64,000 nt of DNA from Betaproteobacteria bacterium Ga0077532. GTDB taxonomy: Bacteria > Pseudomonadota > Gammaproteobacteria > Burkholderiales > Ga0077523. This document shows positions 40,513-50,787 of the stretch, one piece after another (position 1 is the first letter of the stretch; each line of letters starts with the position of its first letter). Both the position numbers and the translations under genes were made by a program. Below the pieces are notes generated by a model. The model made no database searches. It was given only the letters and a program-made list of their open reading frames with translations, and was not told the origin of the DNA. The DNA is taken from contig LNEE01000034.1 in assembly GCA_001464895.1 (NCBI GenBank), positions 1 through 64,000 on the forward strand. Reading direction: 5' to 3'.

Positions 40513-41166
40513 TCAGCGCCGCCAGCGCTTCACGTTCGCGGGGACAGGCGTGTCGGCGGCGAGGCGCGGATCGGGGATGGGCTTCCCGGCCTTCAGCGTC
40601 AGCGGGATCACGCCAGCCCAGATGGGCAGCGCGTAGTCCGGCTCGTCGTCGCCGGGCGGGCCGGTGCGTACCTTCGCGGAGGCTTCCTCGATCGGGATCT
40701 GCAGGACCGCCGTGGCGTTCACCTCCTTGCGCTTGATCGGCCGGAGTTCGGCCCAGCGTCCACGGAGGATCTGTTCGGAGATCACCTCCATCGCGTGCAC
40801 CTTGCGATCGGCCGGGACGACCTCCGCGCGCCCGAGCAGCATCACCGAGCGGTAGTTCATGGAGCTGTGGAATCCCGATCGTGCGAGCACAAGACCATCG
40901 AGATGGGTCACGGTGATGCACACCGGTACTCCCTGTGCGAGGGCGCCGAGCGTGCGGCTCACGGCAGATCCGTGCACGTAGATGAGCCGCTCCTCCCGAC
41001 CGTAGGCCGTCGGGACGACGTACGGCTGGCCGTCGGCCACGAAACCGAGATGGCACAGGAAGCCGGCATCGAGAATGGCCGCCACCGTGTCGAAGTCGTA
41101 ACTGCCGCGCTTCGGCATACGACGGACGGTGGTGCGGGGTGTCTTCAGGGACGTGACGGGCGACAT
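40513..41166 (-). CDS. Pyridoxamine 5'-phosphate oxidase family protein
   Basis: ILDAGFLCHLGFVADGQPYVVPTAYGREERLIYVHGSAVSR. Confidence 0.9.
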   Translation of the reverse strand: MSPVTSLKTPRTTVRRMPKRGSYDFDTVAAILDAGFLCHLGFVADGQPYVVPTAYGREERLIYVHGSAVSRTLGALAQGVPVCITVTHLDGLVLARSGFHSSMNYRSVMLLGRAEVVPADRKVHAMEVISEQILRGRWAELRPIKRKEVNATAVLQIPIEEASAKVRTGPPGDDEPDYALPIWAGVIPLTLKAGKPIPDPRLAADTPVPANVKRWRR

Positions 41167-41329
41167 GTAGGACTCCGGTTCGGTGATCAGCGAACGATAG
41201 CGGCAACCGGACGGCGGGTGTACGGTCTTACCGCGTAGTCGCGAAACTTGGCATCAAGCGCCCGGCGAGCCTCGAATATTTGCCGAACGCCCCTATGAAT
41301 TTCCGTTGGACTTGGTAAGCTTTTGAAAC

Positions 41330-41454
41330 TGTTGCGAAGAATATTTGCGGTTGGGCCCTCAAGCGTGAGCCGGCCGGGCCGCAAATAAAAGCAGGTCTCC
41401 TCCCCCCGCTAGGGGGTTTCGAAGGGCAGCCCCTTAAAGGCTGCCCTTTTTTTT
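41330..41454 (+). ncRNA. Candidate small RNA gene with intrinsic terminator
   Basis: Hairpin tatttgcgg...ccgcaaata (41342-41387), ctcctcccccc/ggggg hairpin (41403-41416), terminator stem gggcagcc-ccttaaa-ggctgccc + T8; no plus-strand CDS upstream since 40490; 5' end not determined. Confidence 0.55.
41422..41454 (+). terminator. Strong Rho-independent terminator
   Basis: aagggcagccccttaaaggctgcccttttttttg. Confidence 0.9.
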
Positions 41455-41560
41455 GTCCTGATTTTCGTCCCGCTTCTCGGAGCAGCGCTCACCCGGACGT
41501 CCGCGTTTCGATTTTCTCTCGGTATTTCAGGAGGTTCTGCTCTCTCGGGGCCGCTCCGAC

Positions 41561-42118
41561 CTACTCGCGGGGGGCGTGCTTGCCGAGCTTCCGCTGCAGG
41601 GTGCGACGGTGCATGCCGAGCGCACGGGCGGTCGCGGAAATGTTGCCGTCGTTCTCGCCCAGCACCCGCTGGATGTGCTCCCACTCCAGCCGATCCACCG
41701 ACAGCGGGCGGGCAGCTTCTTCGAGGGTGAGCATCGGCGAGGCATCGCCGAAGGCGGCCACGATCTGGTCGGCGTCGGCCGGTTTCGCCAGGTAGTGCGT
41801 CGCACCGAGCTTCATGGCGCTCACCGCCGTGGCGATGCTCGCGTACCCGGTGAGCACCACGATCCGGGCGTCTGGCGACTGTCGCCGCAATGCCTCGACC
41901 AGTTCCAGCCCAGATGCCCCTGGCATCCGGAGGTCCACCACCGCATGACTCGGGGGCGATTCCGACGCGAGGCGGAGCGCGTCCGGTACATCGGCTGCGG
42001 TCCGCACCTCGAAGCCCCGCCGCGTGAGCGCTCGCGCCAGCACGGTTCGAAACGTGTCGTCGTCGTCCACGAGCAAAAGCCAGCCGGGAGACGAGTCCGT
42101 CGAATGGGATGCAGTCAT
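41561..42118 (-). CDS. regA: RegA/PrrA-type response regulator
   Basis: LLLVDDDDTFRTVLARALTRRGFEV...DGNISATARALGMHRRTLQRKLGKHAPRE. Confidence 0.9.
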   Translation of the reverse strand: MTASHSTDSSPGWLLLVDDDDTFRTVLARALTRRGFEVRTAADVPDALRLASESPPSHAVVDLRMPGASGLELVEALRRQSPDARIVVLTGYASIATAVSAMKLGATHYLAKPADADQIVAAFGDASPMLTLEEAARPLSVDRLEWEHIQRVLGENDGNISATARALGMHRRTLQRKLGKHAPRE

Positions 42119-43434
42119 CACGCAGCCAGGGCGGAAAGGGGCAGTTCGATCCGGGTGCAGGCGCCACCAACCGCGCGGTTGGTCAGGGTGACCCGCCCGC
42201 CGAAACGTTCGAGTGCCGCATTGGCGATGAGCAGGCCGACGCCGTGGCCCTCCGGTTTCGTCGTGACCGGGAGGCGGCCCACTCTCGACAGCGTGTCCGG
42301 TTCCAGCCCGGCGCCGCGGTCGCGAATCTCGACGGTGAGCTGATCGGCTGTCCAGGAGCCTTGCATCTCGATCCCTTCGCCTGATGCATCGGCGGCGTTG
42401 TTGAGCAGCGTCACGAGCGTGTGTCCGAGGGTGCGCTCGGCCAGGATCCGTGGCGGCGGCATCGATCCGTCGAGGTGCAACGACAGCGGGATGCCGGGGC
42501 GCTGCACGCGCCACGATTCCACCGTCGCAGCGAGGAAGGTGTCGATGCCTTCGGCGCGCCCGTCCTCGCCGCGCGTCTGGCCGGCCGCGGCGACGAGGTC
42601 CGAAATGATCGACTTGCACTGGTCCACCTGCTCACGTACCCGGCGCAGCTCAGCACCGAGGTCCGGGTCGTTCCGGAAATCGTGCTCGAGATCGCGCAGG
42701 AGGACGGCCATCGTTCCCAACGGGGTTCCGAGCTGGTGCGCCGCGCCCGCGGCGAGCGTGCCGAGTGCGAGTACGTGCTGATCACGAAGCGCCCGTTCCC
42801 GCGCCGCCGCGAGCTCGCTGTCCCGCTCGCGCAGGGAGCCCGCCATTCGAACGACGAACCACGCGATCACGCCTGCCGACAGCACGAAGCTCACCCACAT
42901 CCCGAGCACGTGCAACCCGAAACCGTCGTCGTTGCCGTGGTGCACGTGAGGCAGCGGCACGTGGAAGAACCCGAGGAGGGTGTAGCAGACGAAGGTGACC
43001 GCCGCCATCGTCCAGGCGTGTCGCGGCGGCATGACGGTGGCGGCGATGACGAGCGGCAGAAGGAAGAGCGAGACGAACGGATTCGACCAGCCACCGGTGA
43101 AATAGAGAACTCCCGCGAGGAATCCCGTGTCCGCCAGCAGTTGGGCCAGCACCTCGCGCGGGCGCACCGGCCACGGGCGGGAGATGCGCCACCGCGTGAA
43201 GCCGTTCAGCGCGACTGCAGCGAGGACGACCACCGTGAGCGGAGTGATGGGGAGGTCGATCTCGAACGAGAACTGGACGATCGCGATGGCCCCCGCCATG
43301 GTCGCGAGGGCGATCCAGCGAAGCAGCACGAGCCGGCGCAGATGCCGCCGGTCCGGGGCGTCGTCCGCGGCCGTACCAGCGGGCGGGGCGGTGGCCAGGG
43401 GGACGGTGGGAAGAGGGGCATGCGGGTTCGACAT
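42118..43434 (-). CDS. regB: RegB/PrrB-type redox sensor histidine kinase
   Basis: GGWSNPFVSLFLLPLVIAATVMP motif, H-box AAGAAHQLGTPLGTMAVL, QVDQCKSIISDL cysteine. Confidence 0.88.
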   Translation of the reverse strand: MSNPHAPLPTVPLATAPPAGTAADDAPDRRHLRRLVLLRWIALATMAGAIAIVQFSFEIDLPITPLTVVVLAAVALNGFTRWRISRPWPVRPREVLAQLLADTGFLAGVLYFTGGWSNPFVSLFLLPLVIAATVMPPRHAWTMAAVTFVCYTLLGFFHVPLPHVHHGNDDGFGLHVLGMWVSFVLSAGVIAWFVVRMAGSLRERDSELAAARERALRDQHVLALGTLAAGAAHQLGTPLGTMAVLLRDLEHDFRNDPDLGAELRRVREQVDQCKSIISDLVAAAGQTRGEDGRAEGIDTFLAATVESWRVQRPGIPLSLHLDGSMPPPRILAERTLGHTLVTLLNNAADASGEGIEMQGSWTADQLTVEIRDRGAGLEPDTLSRVGRLPVTTKPEGHGVGLLIANAALERFGGRVTLTNRAVGGACTRIELPLSALAA

Positions 43435-43499
43435 CCGACGATTTTACCGGCCGTGCTTCCACTGCGCCCCTGCGACAACTTGTCGCACCGCGCATTCGC

Positions 43500-43925
43500 T
43501 GTGGTCAACCTACAGCGCGATGCGTCTATGGCATGGGCACAGCGGCGAGTCCGGCAGTCCGGGCGTCGGGCTGCAGCCCGACCCACTTGGGAAACCGGCC
43601 CTCCGTGCGGATGGCGTCCATCGCGGGTGTTCGTAGGTCGAGCAGCGCTCGACGCGGCGATGGCATGGGCGCAGCGGCGAGTCCGGCAGTCCGGGCGTCG
43701 GGCTGCAGCCCGACCCACTTGGGAAACCGGCCCTCCGTGCGGATGGCGTCCATCGCAGGTGTTCGTGGGTCGAGCAGCGCTCGACGCGGCGATGGCATGG
43801 GCACAGCGGCGAGTCCGGCAGTCCGGGCGGCGGGCTGCAGCCCGACACACGGGGGAAACTGGCCCTCCGTGCGGATGGCGTCCATCGCGGGTGTGCGTTG
43901 GTCGAGCAGCGCTCGACGCGGGGGT
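43500..43925. repeat. Tandem array (~3.5 copies, 132-bp period) carrying the GTGGGTCGAGC element
   Basis: cg(t)(a/g/t)ggtcgagcagcgctcgacgcg at 43632, 43764 and 43896, plus partial first copy. Confidence 0.93.
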
Positions 43926-43960
43926 GAACTCCGGGCAACACACCCAGACCTGCCCAGAAA

Positions 43961-43988
43961 CGAAAAGGGCCTGCGATCACGCAGGCCC
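43961..43988 (-). terminator. Intrinsic terminator for HiPIP/chemotaxis operon
   Basis: On minus strand gggcctgcgtgatcgcaggccc followed by ttttcgttt. Confidence 0.7.
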
Positions 43989-44040
43989 TGCAGTCGTACT
44001 TCCGATGGCCTGCGGCCCCTCGAGGGCGTGCTGACCTGCG

Positions 44041-44379
44041 TCAGGCCTTCTTGGCCCAGGCGCTGCACCAGCCCTTGCCGTTCACCTGCTTTCCCTGGAA
44101 GAGCGGACAGGCGCCCCACGGATCGGTCGCCTTGCCAGCATAGAACTGGCAGTTCGAACAAGCCTGGGTGGCTGCGTGCTTCGGGAACTTGGCCTTGTCG
44201 ACTTTGGTGGTGTCGTGCCGGTAGCCGAGGCCGACCGCCTGCGCGTCCTTCTCGTCGAGTCTTGCCGCGGCCTGTGCGGATGCGCGACGCGAGGTCAGCG
44301 CGGCCGCCGTGGTGACGGCCAGCGCCGAACCCACGCGCAGAAAATGCCTGCGGTCGATACCGGCAACTTTCGTGTTCAT
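44041..44379 (-). CDS. High-potential iron-sulfur protein (HiPIP)
   Basis: Tat signal DRRHFLRVGSAL; CSNCQFYAGKATDPWGACPLFQGKQVNGKGWCSAW. Confidence 0.93.
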   Translation of the reverse strand: MNTKVAGIDRRHFLRVGSALAVTTAAALTSRRASAQAAARLDEKDAQAVGLGYRHDTTKVDKAKFPKHAATQACSNCQFYAGKATDPWGACPLFQGKQVNGKGWCSAWAKKA

Positions 44380-44527
44380 GATGGGCTCCTGGATGGGTAA
44401 GGTCGCGCGGGAGAGCATGCAATGCGCCCGCAAGAGACCCGCTCGCTTCGGTCGGGTTCCATGCAGGTCCGGATTCACCGCATGGGGTTCGACAGATCCG
44501 CGTGTCCAGGATGGGCTGCGCGGTTGC

Positions 44528-44950
44528 TCAGGCCGTCGCGAACTCCATCTGCGTCGCCATGTCCGCGAGGAGCGCCACGGCCTGATCCAGCGACATCGAT
44601 TCCGGATCGAACCTGTCGTGGGGCAGACCGCTTCGGGCGAGTGAGCCATCCAGCCCGTAGGCATAGAAACCCATCGCCCAGGTGCTGAACCGCCGATGCG
44701 GGATGGGGCGATAGCCCAGCAGCATCACTCGGGTGTGGCGGGGGTCGCGCAGGATCCTCGCGTAGAGTCGATTGACGGCGTCGGGCGGTCCCTCGATGGC
44801 CTGCAGGAAACTCTCCGACCCGAACGTGAGCATCCCCGTCAGACCTTCGCGTGTGTTGTGGCTACGGGCGCCATCGAGAAGATGCACGATGTCGGTCATC
44901 GACATCGGCGCCGTCATCCGGCTGGTGTAGATCAGTTCGACAAGCTTCAC
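44528..44950 (-). CDS. BLUF-domain blue-light (FAD) photoreceptor
   Basis: LIYTSR...[26 protein letters not shown]...[11 protein letters not shown] contains conserved Tyr, Asn, Gln and Trp/Met positions. Confidence 0.93.
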   Translation of the reverse strand: MKLVELIYTSRMTAPMSMTDIVHLLDGARSHNTREGLTGMLTFGSESFLQAIEGPPDAVNRLYARILRDPRHTRVMLLGYRPIPHRRFSTWAMGFYAYGLDGSLARSGLPHDRFDPESMSLDQAVALLADMATQMEFATA

Positions 44951-46056
44951 AGGCGCACCTCGCTACGTTGAATGGCAAGCTCCTGTCCGGCGAACCGGAG
45001 GATCTCGCGGGCGATCTCGTTGAGCGGAACGATGTGGTCCACCGCACCGAGCTTCACGGCTTCCTTCGGCATGCCATAGACCACGCACGTCGCTTCGTCC
45101 TGCGCGATGGTCCTCGCGCCGACGTCGTGCAGCTCCTTCATGCCACGGGCGCCGTCGTCGCCCATGCCGGTCATGATCACGCCCATGCAGTTGCGCCCCG
45201 CCTGCTGGGCAACCGAGCGGAACAGCACATCGACGGAGGGCCGATGCCGGTTCACCACCGGACCGTCGATCACGTTGGCCTGGTAGTACGCGCCGCTCCG
45301 CTGCACCAGCATGTGCTTGCCGCCGGGGGCGATGAGCGCACGGCCCGGCATGACGCGATCGCCGTGGACGGCCTCCTTCACGTCGATCTGACAGAGGCTG
45401 TCCAGACGCTGCGCGAACGAGGCGGTGAACTTCTCGGGCATGTGCTGCACGATGACGATCCCGGGGCAGACCCTCGGCAGCGCCATCAGCACTTCCTCCA
45501 GGGCTTGGGTGCCTCCCGTGGAGGTGCCGATCGCGATGAATCGCTCCGTCGTCCGCGCCATGGCCTGGGCGCCCGACGGCAGGACGGCGTCCGCCGAAAG
45601 TTTCGGCGCCGGCGCCGCCATCGGCGCGGGCCCTCGGCGGATGGCGTTCGCGTTGACCTTCGCTGCGGCCTTCACCGCGCCGATCAGTTCAGCGGCCGAT
45701 TCTGTGAGGAAATCCTTCAGCCCGATCTTCGGCTTGGTCACGAAGCTCACTGCGCCGGCCGACAGCGCCTGCATCGTCGTCTCGGCACCCTTCTCGGTGA
45801 GCGTCGAGCAGATGACGACCGGGGTGGGCTTCTCAGCCATGATCTTGCGCAGGAACGTGATGCCGTCCATCCGCGGCATCTCGACGTCGAGGACGATCAC
45901 GTCCGGCCAGGTGATCTTCATGCGCTCGATCGCGAGCAGCGGGTCGGCCACCGCCGCAATCACTTCGAGCCCCGGATCGCGCGCGAGCTGATCGGTGAGC
46001 ACCTTCCGCACGACGGCGGAATCATCGACCACCAGGACCTTCGTTTTCGTACCCAT
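44947..46056 (-). CDS. cheB: CheB chemotaxis methylesterase
   Basis: REC domain + [22 protein letters not shown]...[10 protein letters not shown]...[15 protein letters not shown]. Confidence 0.97.
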   Translation of the reverse strand: MGTKTKVLVVDDSAVVRKVLTDQLARDPGLEVIAAVADPLLAIERMKITWPDVIVLDVEMPRMDGITFLRKIMAEKPTPVVICSTLTEKGAETTMQALSAGAVSFVTKPKIGLKDFLTESAAELIGAVKAAAKVNANAIRRGPAPMAAPAPKLSADAVLPSGAQAMARTTERFIAIGTSTGGTQALEEVLMALPRVCPGIVIVQHMPEKFTASFAQRLDSLCQIDVKEAVHGDRVMPGRALIAPGGKHMLVQRSGAYYQANVIDGPVVNRHRPSVDVLFRSVAQQAGRNCMGVIMTGMGDDGARGMKELHDVGARTIAQDEATCVVYGMPKEAVKLGAVDHIVPLNEIAREILRFAGQELAIQRSEVRL

Positions 46057-46063
46057 GCGTTCC

Positions 46064-46579
46064 TCAGGTCTGCGAACGGCAACGGGCGGCGCCCGGCTGC
46101 AGTTCGAATCGGACGTTCACCTCGCCGGTGGCGAGATCGAAATCCACATGCCGGTGGCCCTCGCCGCCGGTGTCCTCCCGGTGCAGCGTGAACCGGTAGT
46201 GCGCCAGCAGGGCCCGGCCGGCGGCCACGTTGCGCTCTCCGACCTCGGGGATCGATGCACGGTGCAGGAGCGGGAACATGTGTCCGCCCCCCACCAGCGT
46301 CGTGCGGTACTCGGCAGGGCGGCTGCCCGCCCGCGTCACGGCGTCGAACAGTTTCGCCATCGCGGCATCGGCGTAGGCGCCCGGCTTGCCGTCGGTCCGC
46401 GGTCGCCCCGTGGGCAGCAGGTAGTGGCACATGCCTCCGATGCGCCGCTTCGGGTTCCAGAGCACGATCGACACGCAGCTTCCCAGCAGGGTCGCCACTT
46501 TCGCGGGGGCGCCGCCGAAGAAGAGATCGCCCGGCATCAGGAAGACGTCCTGGCTGGACAGTTCCCGTGCTGCGCTCAT
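46064..46579 (-). CDS. cheD: CheD receptor glutamine deamidase
   Basis: [29 protein letters not shown]. Confidence 0.95.
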   Translation of the reverse strand: MSAARELSSQDVFLMPGDLFFGGAPAKVATLLGSCVSIVLWNPKRRIGGMCHYLLPTGRPRTDGKPGAYADAAMAKLFDAVTRAGSRPAEYRTTLVGGGHMFPLLHRASIPEVGERNVAAGRALLAHYRFTLHREDTGGEGHRHVDFDLATGEVNVRFELQPGAARCRSQT

Positions 46580-47406
46580 CCCGCGTCGGACCGGGTCCGT
46601 GCGTAGATCGTCGGAATCTCGGCGTGCAACGCAGAGGTGATCCCGTTCAGACTCTCCGAATGGCCGATCACCAGCCTTCCATCGGGGACGAGACACTGCG
46701 CGAGGCGCTCCACGAGCGACTTCTTCGTCACGGCATCGAAGTAGATCATCACGTTGCGCAGGAAGATCACGTCGAAGGGCGCGGCCTGGGGGAAGGGACG
46801 CTGCAGGTTGACCTGTCGGAACTGGATCCGCGCCCGAAGCGTTTTCGAGATGAGGAACTGGTTCGCGTACGGTCCGGTGCCGCGCAGGCAGTAGCGTTCG
46901 AGAAAGGTCTTCGGGATGTGCTCCGCCCGCTCCATCGGGTACAGCCCGGCCCGTGCCGATTCCAGCACCCGCGTCGAGATGTCCGAGGCGTGGATCTCCC
47001 AGGGGCGGTCCCCCAGCGCGTCGGCCGCCACCATCGCGATGGTGTACGGCTCCTCTCCGCTCGAACACGCGGCACTCCAGATGCGAAAGGCCCGACCCGG
47101 CGGCGCAGCCTTCATCCGATTGCGGAGCCAGTCGAAATGCTTCGGCTCGCGGAAGAAGTACGTCTCGTTTGTGGTGAGCAGATCGATCGCGGTCTGCAGC
47201 TCCCCGGGATCGCGCCCGCCGTCGATGCGCTGCAGGTACGCCCCGTAGCTGTCCAGCCCGAGCTTAGTGAGCCGCTTGCCGAGCCGGCCGCACACCATCG
47301 GCTTCTTCTGCTCCGACAGCGTGATGCCGGCTTCGCGGTAGAGCATGGCGCGCAGCGCCTCGAACTCCGAGTCCTTGATCGCCGTGCCGAGAACCAGGGT
47401 GCTCAC
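46576..47406 (-). CDS. cheR: CheR methyltransferase
   Basis: TTNETYFFREPKHFDWL...RIWSAACSSGEEPYTIAM...FLRNVMIYFD. Confidence 0.97.
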   Translation of the reverse strand: MSTLVLGTAIKDSEFEALRAMLYREAGITLSEQKKPMVCGRLGKRLTKLGLDSYGAYLQRIDGGRDPGELQTAIDLLTTNETYFFREPKHFDWLRNRMKAAPPGRAFRIWSAACSSGEEPYTIAMVAADALGDRPWEIHASDISTRVLESARAGLYPMERAEHIPKTFLERYCLRGTGPYANQFLISKTLRARIQFRQVNLQRPFPQAAPFDVIFLRNVMIYFDAVTKKSLVERLAQCLVPDGRLVIGHSESLNGITSALHAEIPTIYARTRSDAG

Positions 47407-47412
47407 GGCGAC

Positions 47413-47952
47413 TCAATGAACGGATGGAATCGACGCGGCATCCGTGGCGGCCACCACCGACGCCATTTCGTCCACGGCGAGGACCCGGGCGAGGTCCAGC
47501 AGGATCACGAAGTTGCCCGCCACCTTGCCCATGCCCGCCACGAAGTCCGGACGGATCTGCGTGCCGAAGGAGGGCGCGGGTTCGATGTCCGCATCGGCGA
47601 TGTCGAGCACTTCGTGCACGGCATCGACGAGCACGCCGACGACCTGTGACTCGCCATCCGCCTCGATCTCGACGATCACGATGCAGGTGCGCCGGCCGAT
47701 CGGCGTGGGGCCGGCGCCGAAACGTGCGCGCAGATCCACGACCGGCACCACCGACCCTCGCAGATTGATCACACCGCGGATGAACGACGGCATCATCGGT
47801 ACCGCCGTGAGCGCGCCGTACTCGATGATCTCCTTGATGCGCAGGATGCCGACGGCGTACATCTCGCCGCCGAGCTGGAACGTGAGGAACTGTCGGGCGA
47901 CGGCCGAGGCCGTCGCCGCGGCACCGTGGGTGCCTTCGGCTGTGCGGGTCAT
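47413..47952 (-). CDS. cheW: CheW coupling protein
   Basis: FLTFQLGGEMYAVGILRIKEIIEYGALTAVPMMPSFIRGVINLRGSVVPVVDLRARF. Confidence 0.96.
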   Translation of the reverse strand: MTRTAEGTHGAAATASAVARQFLTFQLGGEMYAVGILRIKEIIEYGALTAVPMMPSFIRGVINLRGSVVPVVDLRARFGAGPTPIGRRTCIVIVEIEADGESQVVGVLVDAVHEVLDIADADIEPAPSFGTQIRPDFVAGMGKVAGNFVILLDLARVLAVDEMASVVAATDAASIPSVH

Positions 47953-47962
47953 CGCGCGACTC

Positions 47963-50786
47963 CTAGAACTGCTTGAAGAAGGACTCATCCACGCCGCCGT
48001 CGGTCCCGGTGCGACGCAGGTTGCTGGCCGGCTTCGGGCTGCGGTTCCGCCCGCCATCCGGTGCCGCCACGCGCTGCAGCTCCACGGCGTTCTGCCCCGC
48101 GGCGACCTGGAAGAAGGCCATCAGCTGCTGGAGCTGCTCGGCCTGCCCGCTCATCTCCTCGGCAGTCGCCGCCAGCTGTTCGGAGGCGGACGCGTTCTGC
48201 TGCGTGGCCTGGTTCAGCTGGTTCATCGCGCTGTTGATCTGCGACACGCCCGTGGACTGTTCCTCGGACGCGGCGGTGATCTCCTGCACGAGGTCGGAGG
48301 TCTTGCGGATGCTGGGCACCATCTCCTCCAGCAACTTGCCCGCGCGCTCCGCCATGTCGACGCTGCTGCCGGCGAGCGTTCCGATCTCCTGGGCCGCCAC
48401 CTGGCTGCGCTCCGCGAGCTTGCGCACTTCGGCCGCCACCACGGCGAATCCCTTGCCGTGCTCGCCTGCACGGGCCGCCTCGATCGCGGCGTTGAGCGCG
48501 AGCAGGTTAGTCTGGTAGGCGATGTCGTCGATGATGCCGATCTTGCCGGCGATCTGCTTCATCGCAACCACCGTCTGCATCACCGCCTCACCGCCTTCGG
48601 AAGCCTCGCTGGCGGCCTTCGTCGCCATGCCGTCCGTGACCTTGGCGTTCTCGGAGTTCTGCGTGATCGAGGCCGACATCTCCTCCACCGACGCGCTCGT
48701 CTCCTCGACGCTCGCGGCCTGTTCGCTGGCGCCTTGCGACAACGATTGCGCCGTGGCGCTCACCTGCTCTGCGGCGCCCGTCAGGGAATCCGCCGACACG
48801 CGCACTTCCGAGATCACCTGGCCGAGCCGTTCGGAGGTCGCGTTGCAGTCCTCCTTCAGCTGGCCGAACGTACCCTGGTAGTCGCGCGTGATGCGCTGCG
48901 TGAGGTCACCCTGCGCCAGCGCGCTCAGCACGCGGGCCACCTCGTTCAGGCCCGTGTCGCTCGTCTCGAGCAGCGTGTTGAGGCGTTCCGCCAGCCCCTT
49001 GAAGAAAGCGTCCTTGTTCTCGACGGAGACGCGGCGGGTGAAGTCGCCATGGGCTGCAGCATCCACGATCGCGTTGATCTCGCGTTCGACGGCAACCTCG
49101 ACCGTACGATCCCGCCACTCGACCACGGAACCGAGCCGCTTGCCGGTCTTGTCGATAATCGGATTCGCGATGAGCAGGAAGGTCCGGCCGCCGACCTCGA
49201 TCTGGGCCCGGTGCGTCGTGCGCAGCTGGCCGAGCAAGTTGCGCTGATGCGCCGGATTCTTGTGGAACTGGTCGAAGTTGGTGCCGATGATGGCGCGCGC
49301 GTTGAACTGCGGCAGACCCTTGCGGATGTCCGACTCGGCGTTCGTCAACATCTCCTGGAGGGAGGTGTTCCAATAGCGGATGAAGCCGTCGTTGTCGGCG
49401 ATCATCACATTGGTGGTCACCTGGTCGAGGGCGTTGCGCGTCGTGTTCGCTTCGTTCTCGAGGGCGATCTCCTTCGTGCGGTCCTTCCACTCCACCACGG
49501 TGCCGAAGCGCTCGCCCTCGCCGTTGATGATGGGGGTCGCCACCAGCTGGAAGGTGCGGCCACCCACCACGATCTGCGCGCGGTGCGTGCTCCGCAGTCC
49601 GCCGAGCAGGTTGCGCTGATGTGCGGGGTTCTTGTGGAACTGATCGAAGTTCATGCCGATGACGGTCTTCACGTCGAACTGCGGCAGATCCTTCCGGATG
49701 TCGGCCTGCGCTTCGGTCATCATCTCCTGCAACGACGTGTTCCAGTAGGTGATCCGGCCGTCGTTGTCGGCGATCATCACGTTGGTGGTCGCGTTGTGGA
49801 GCGCATCCTTCACTTGCATGCTGGCCACTGCGGCCTCCGCGGCGGCGCTGAGCGCCTCCCGGGTCCTGTCCATGGCAACCGTGATCTGCGCCTTGAGACC
49901 CGGCAGCCGGGTCATCGGCTGGCTGAAGTCGCCCGCCGCATACGCGGTGATCAGCTTCACGACCTCCATCTTCACGTCGATGTGGTTCTGCACGTGCTGG
50001 TTGGTCACTTCGGCCACCTGCCCGAAGATCCCCGGCAGGGTCGCCGTCGGGATGCGCTGGTCGATGGCGCCGTCCGCGAGATGGGCGCGGGCGACTTCCA
50101 CGTGCGCTGCGTGCAGCGCCTTGATGTTGTCGCGGATCCGTGCGAGTGCGATGAGCGCCTCGTCGGTGCCGGCGTCGATCGCGATGTCCACGTTGCCATT
50201 GGCGAGGGAGTTCGCGGTATCCGCGACAGCACGCTGACGACCTCCGCCTGCCAGGGTGGCCATCACGCCGCCGGCGATGGCAACGGCGACTCCGGCGACG
50301 GCGAGCAGGATCAACCAGAGGCGCGCGGTGCCGGCCGCAGCGGCGGTGTCGGCCCTCGCCTCGTCGGCGCTGCGCTTCAGCGTGGTCGCGGCTTCGAGCG
50401 ACGTTGCCATCAGCGTGGCGTGCGCGCTGCCGAAGGCCGCCGTCTTGCCCGCGGCCTGCGCTTCCTGGGCGGCCGTGGCGGCCTGCGCTTCCGCAGACTG
50501 CCAACGGGCGGCGTTGCCGCTGTCGCTGGCCGCCAGTTGGGCGACCGCTTCGGTTGCGCGCGCCGACGCGTTCTCGATGGCTTCACGACTGCCGCCGCGC
50601 ACGGCAGCGGCCCGTTCGATCGCTGCTTCGCGCCATTGTCGCAAGGCGTCGGCGGTGACGATGCGGCTGGCGGACGTGGCGGCTGCCCCGGTCCCCACCG
50701 TGTCCAGGCTGTTCGTGCCGATCGCGGCAGTGGCGATGAGCAGTGCCGCCGTGATGCCGAATCCGATACCGGTTCTGTTAGCCATG
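47963..50786 (-). CDS. Methyl-accepting chemotaxis protein with duplicated PAS domains
   Basis: TM region, HAMP, two near-identical PAS domains, [30 protein letters not shown]-term DESFFKQF. Confidence 0.95.
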
Positions 50787-50787
50787 T

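Noticed and set aside
41187-41384. 65-aa minus-strand ORF in the candidate sRNA region
   Set aside because: No recognisable domain; the region is better explained by RNA structure and a plus-strand terminator.
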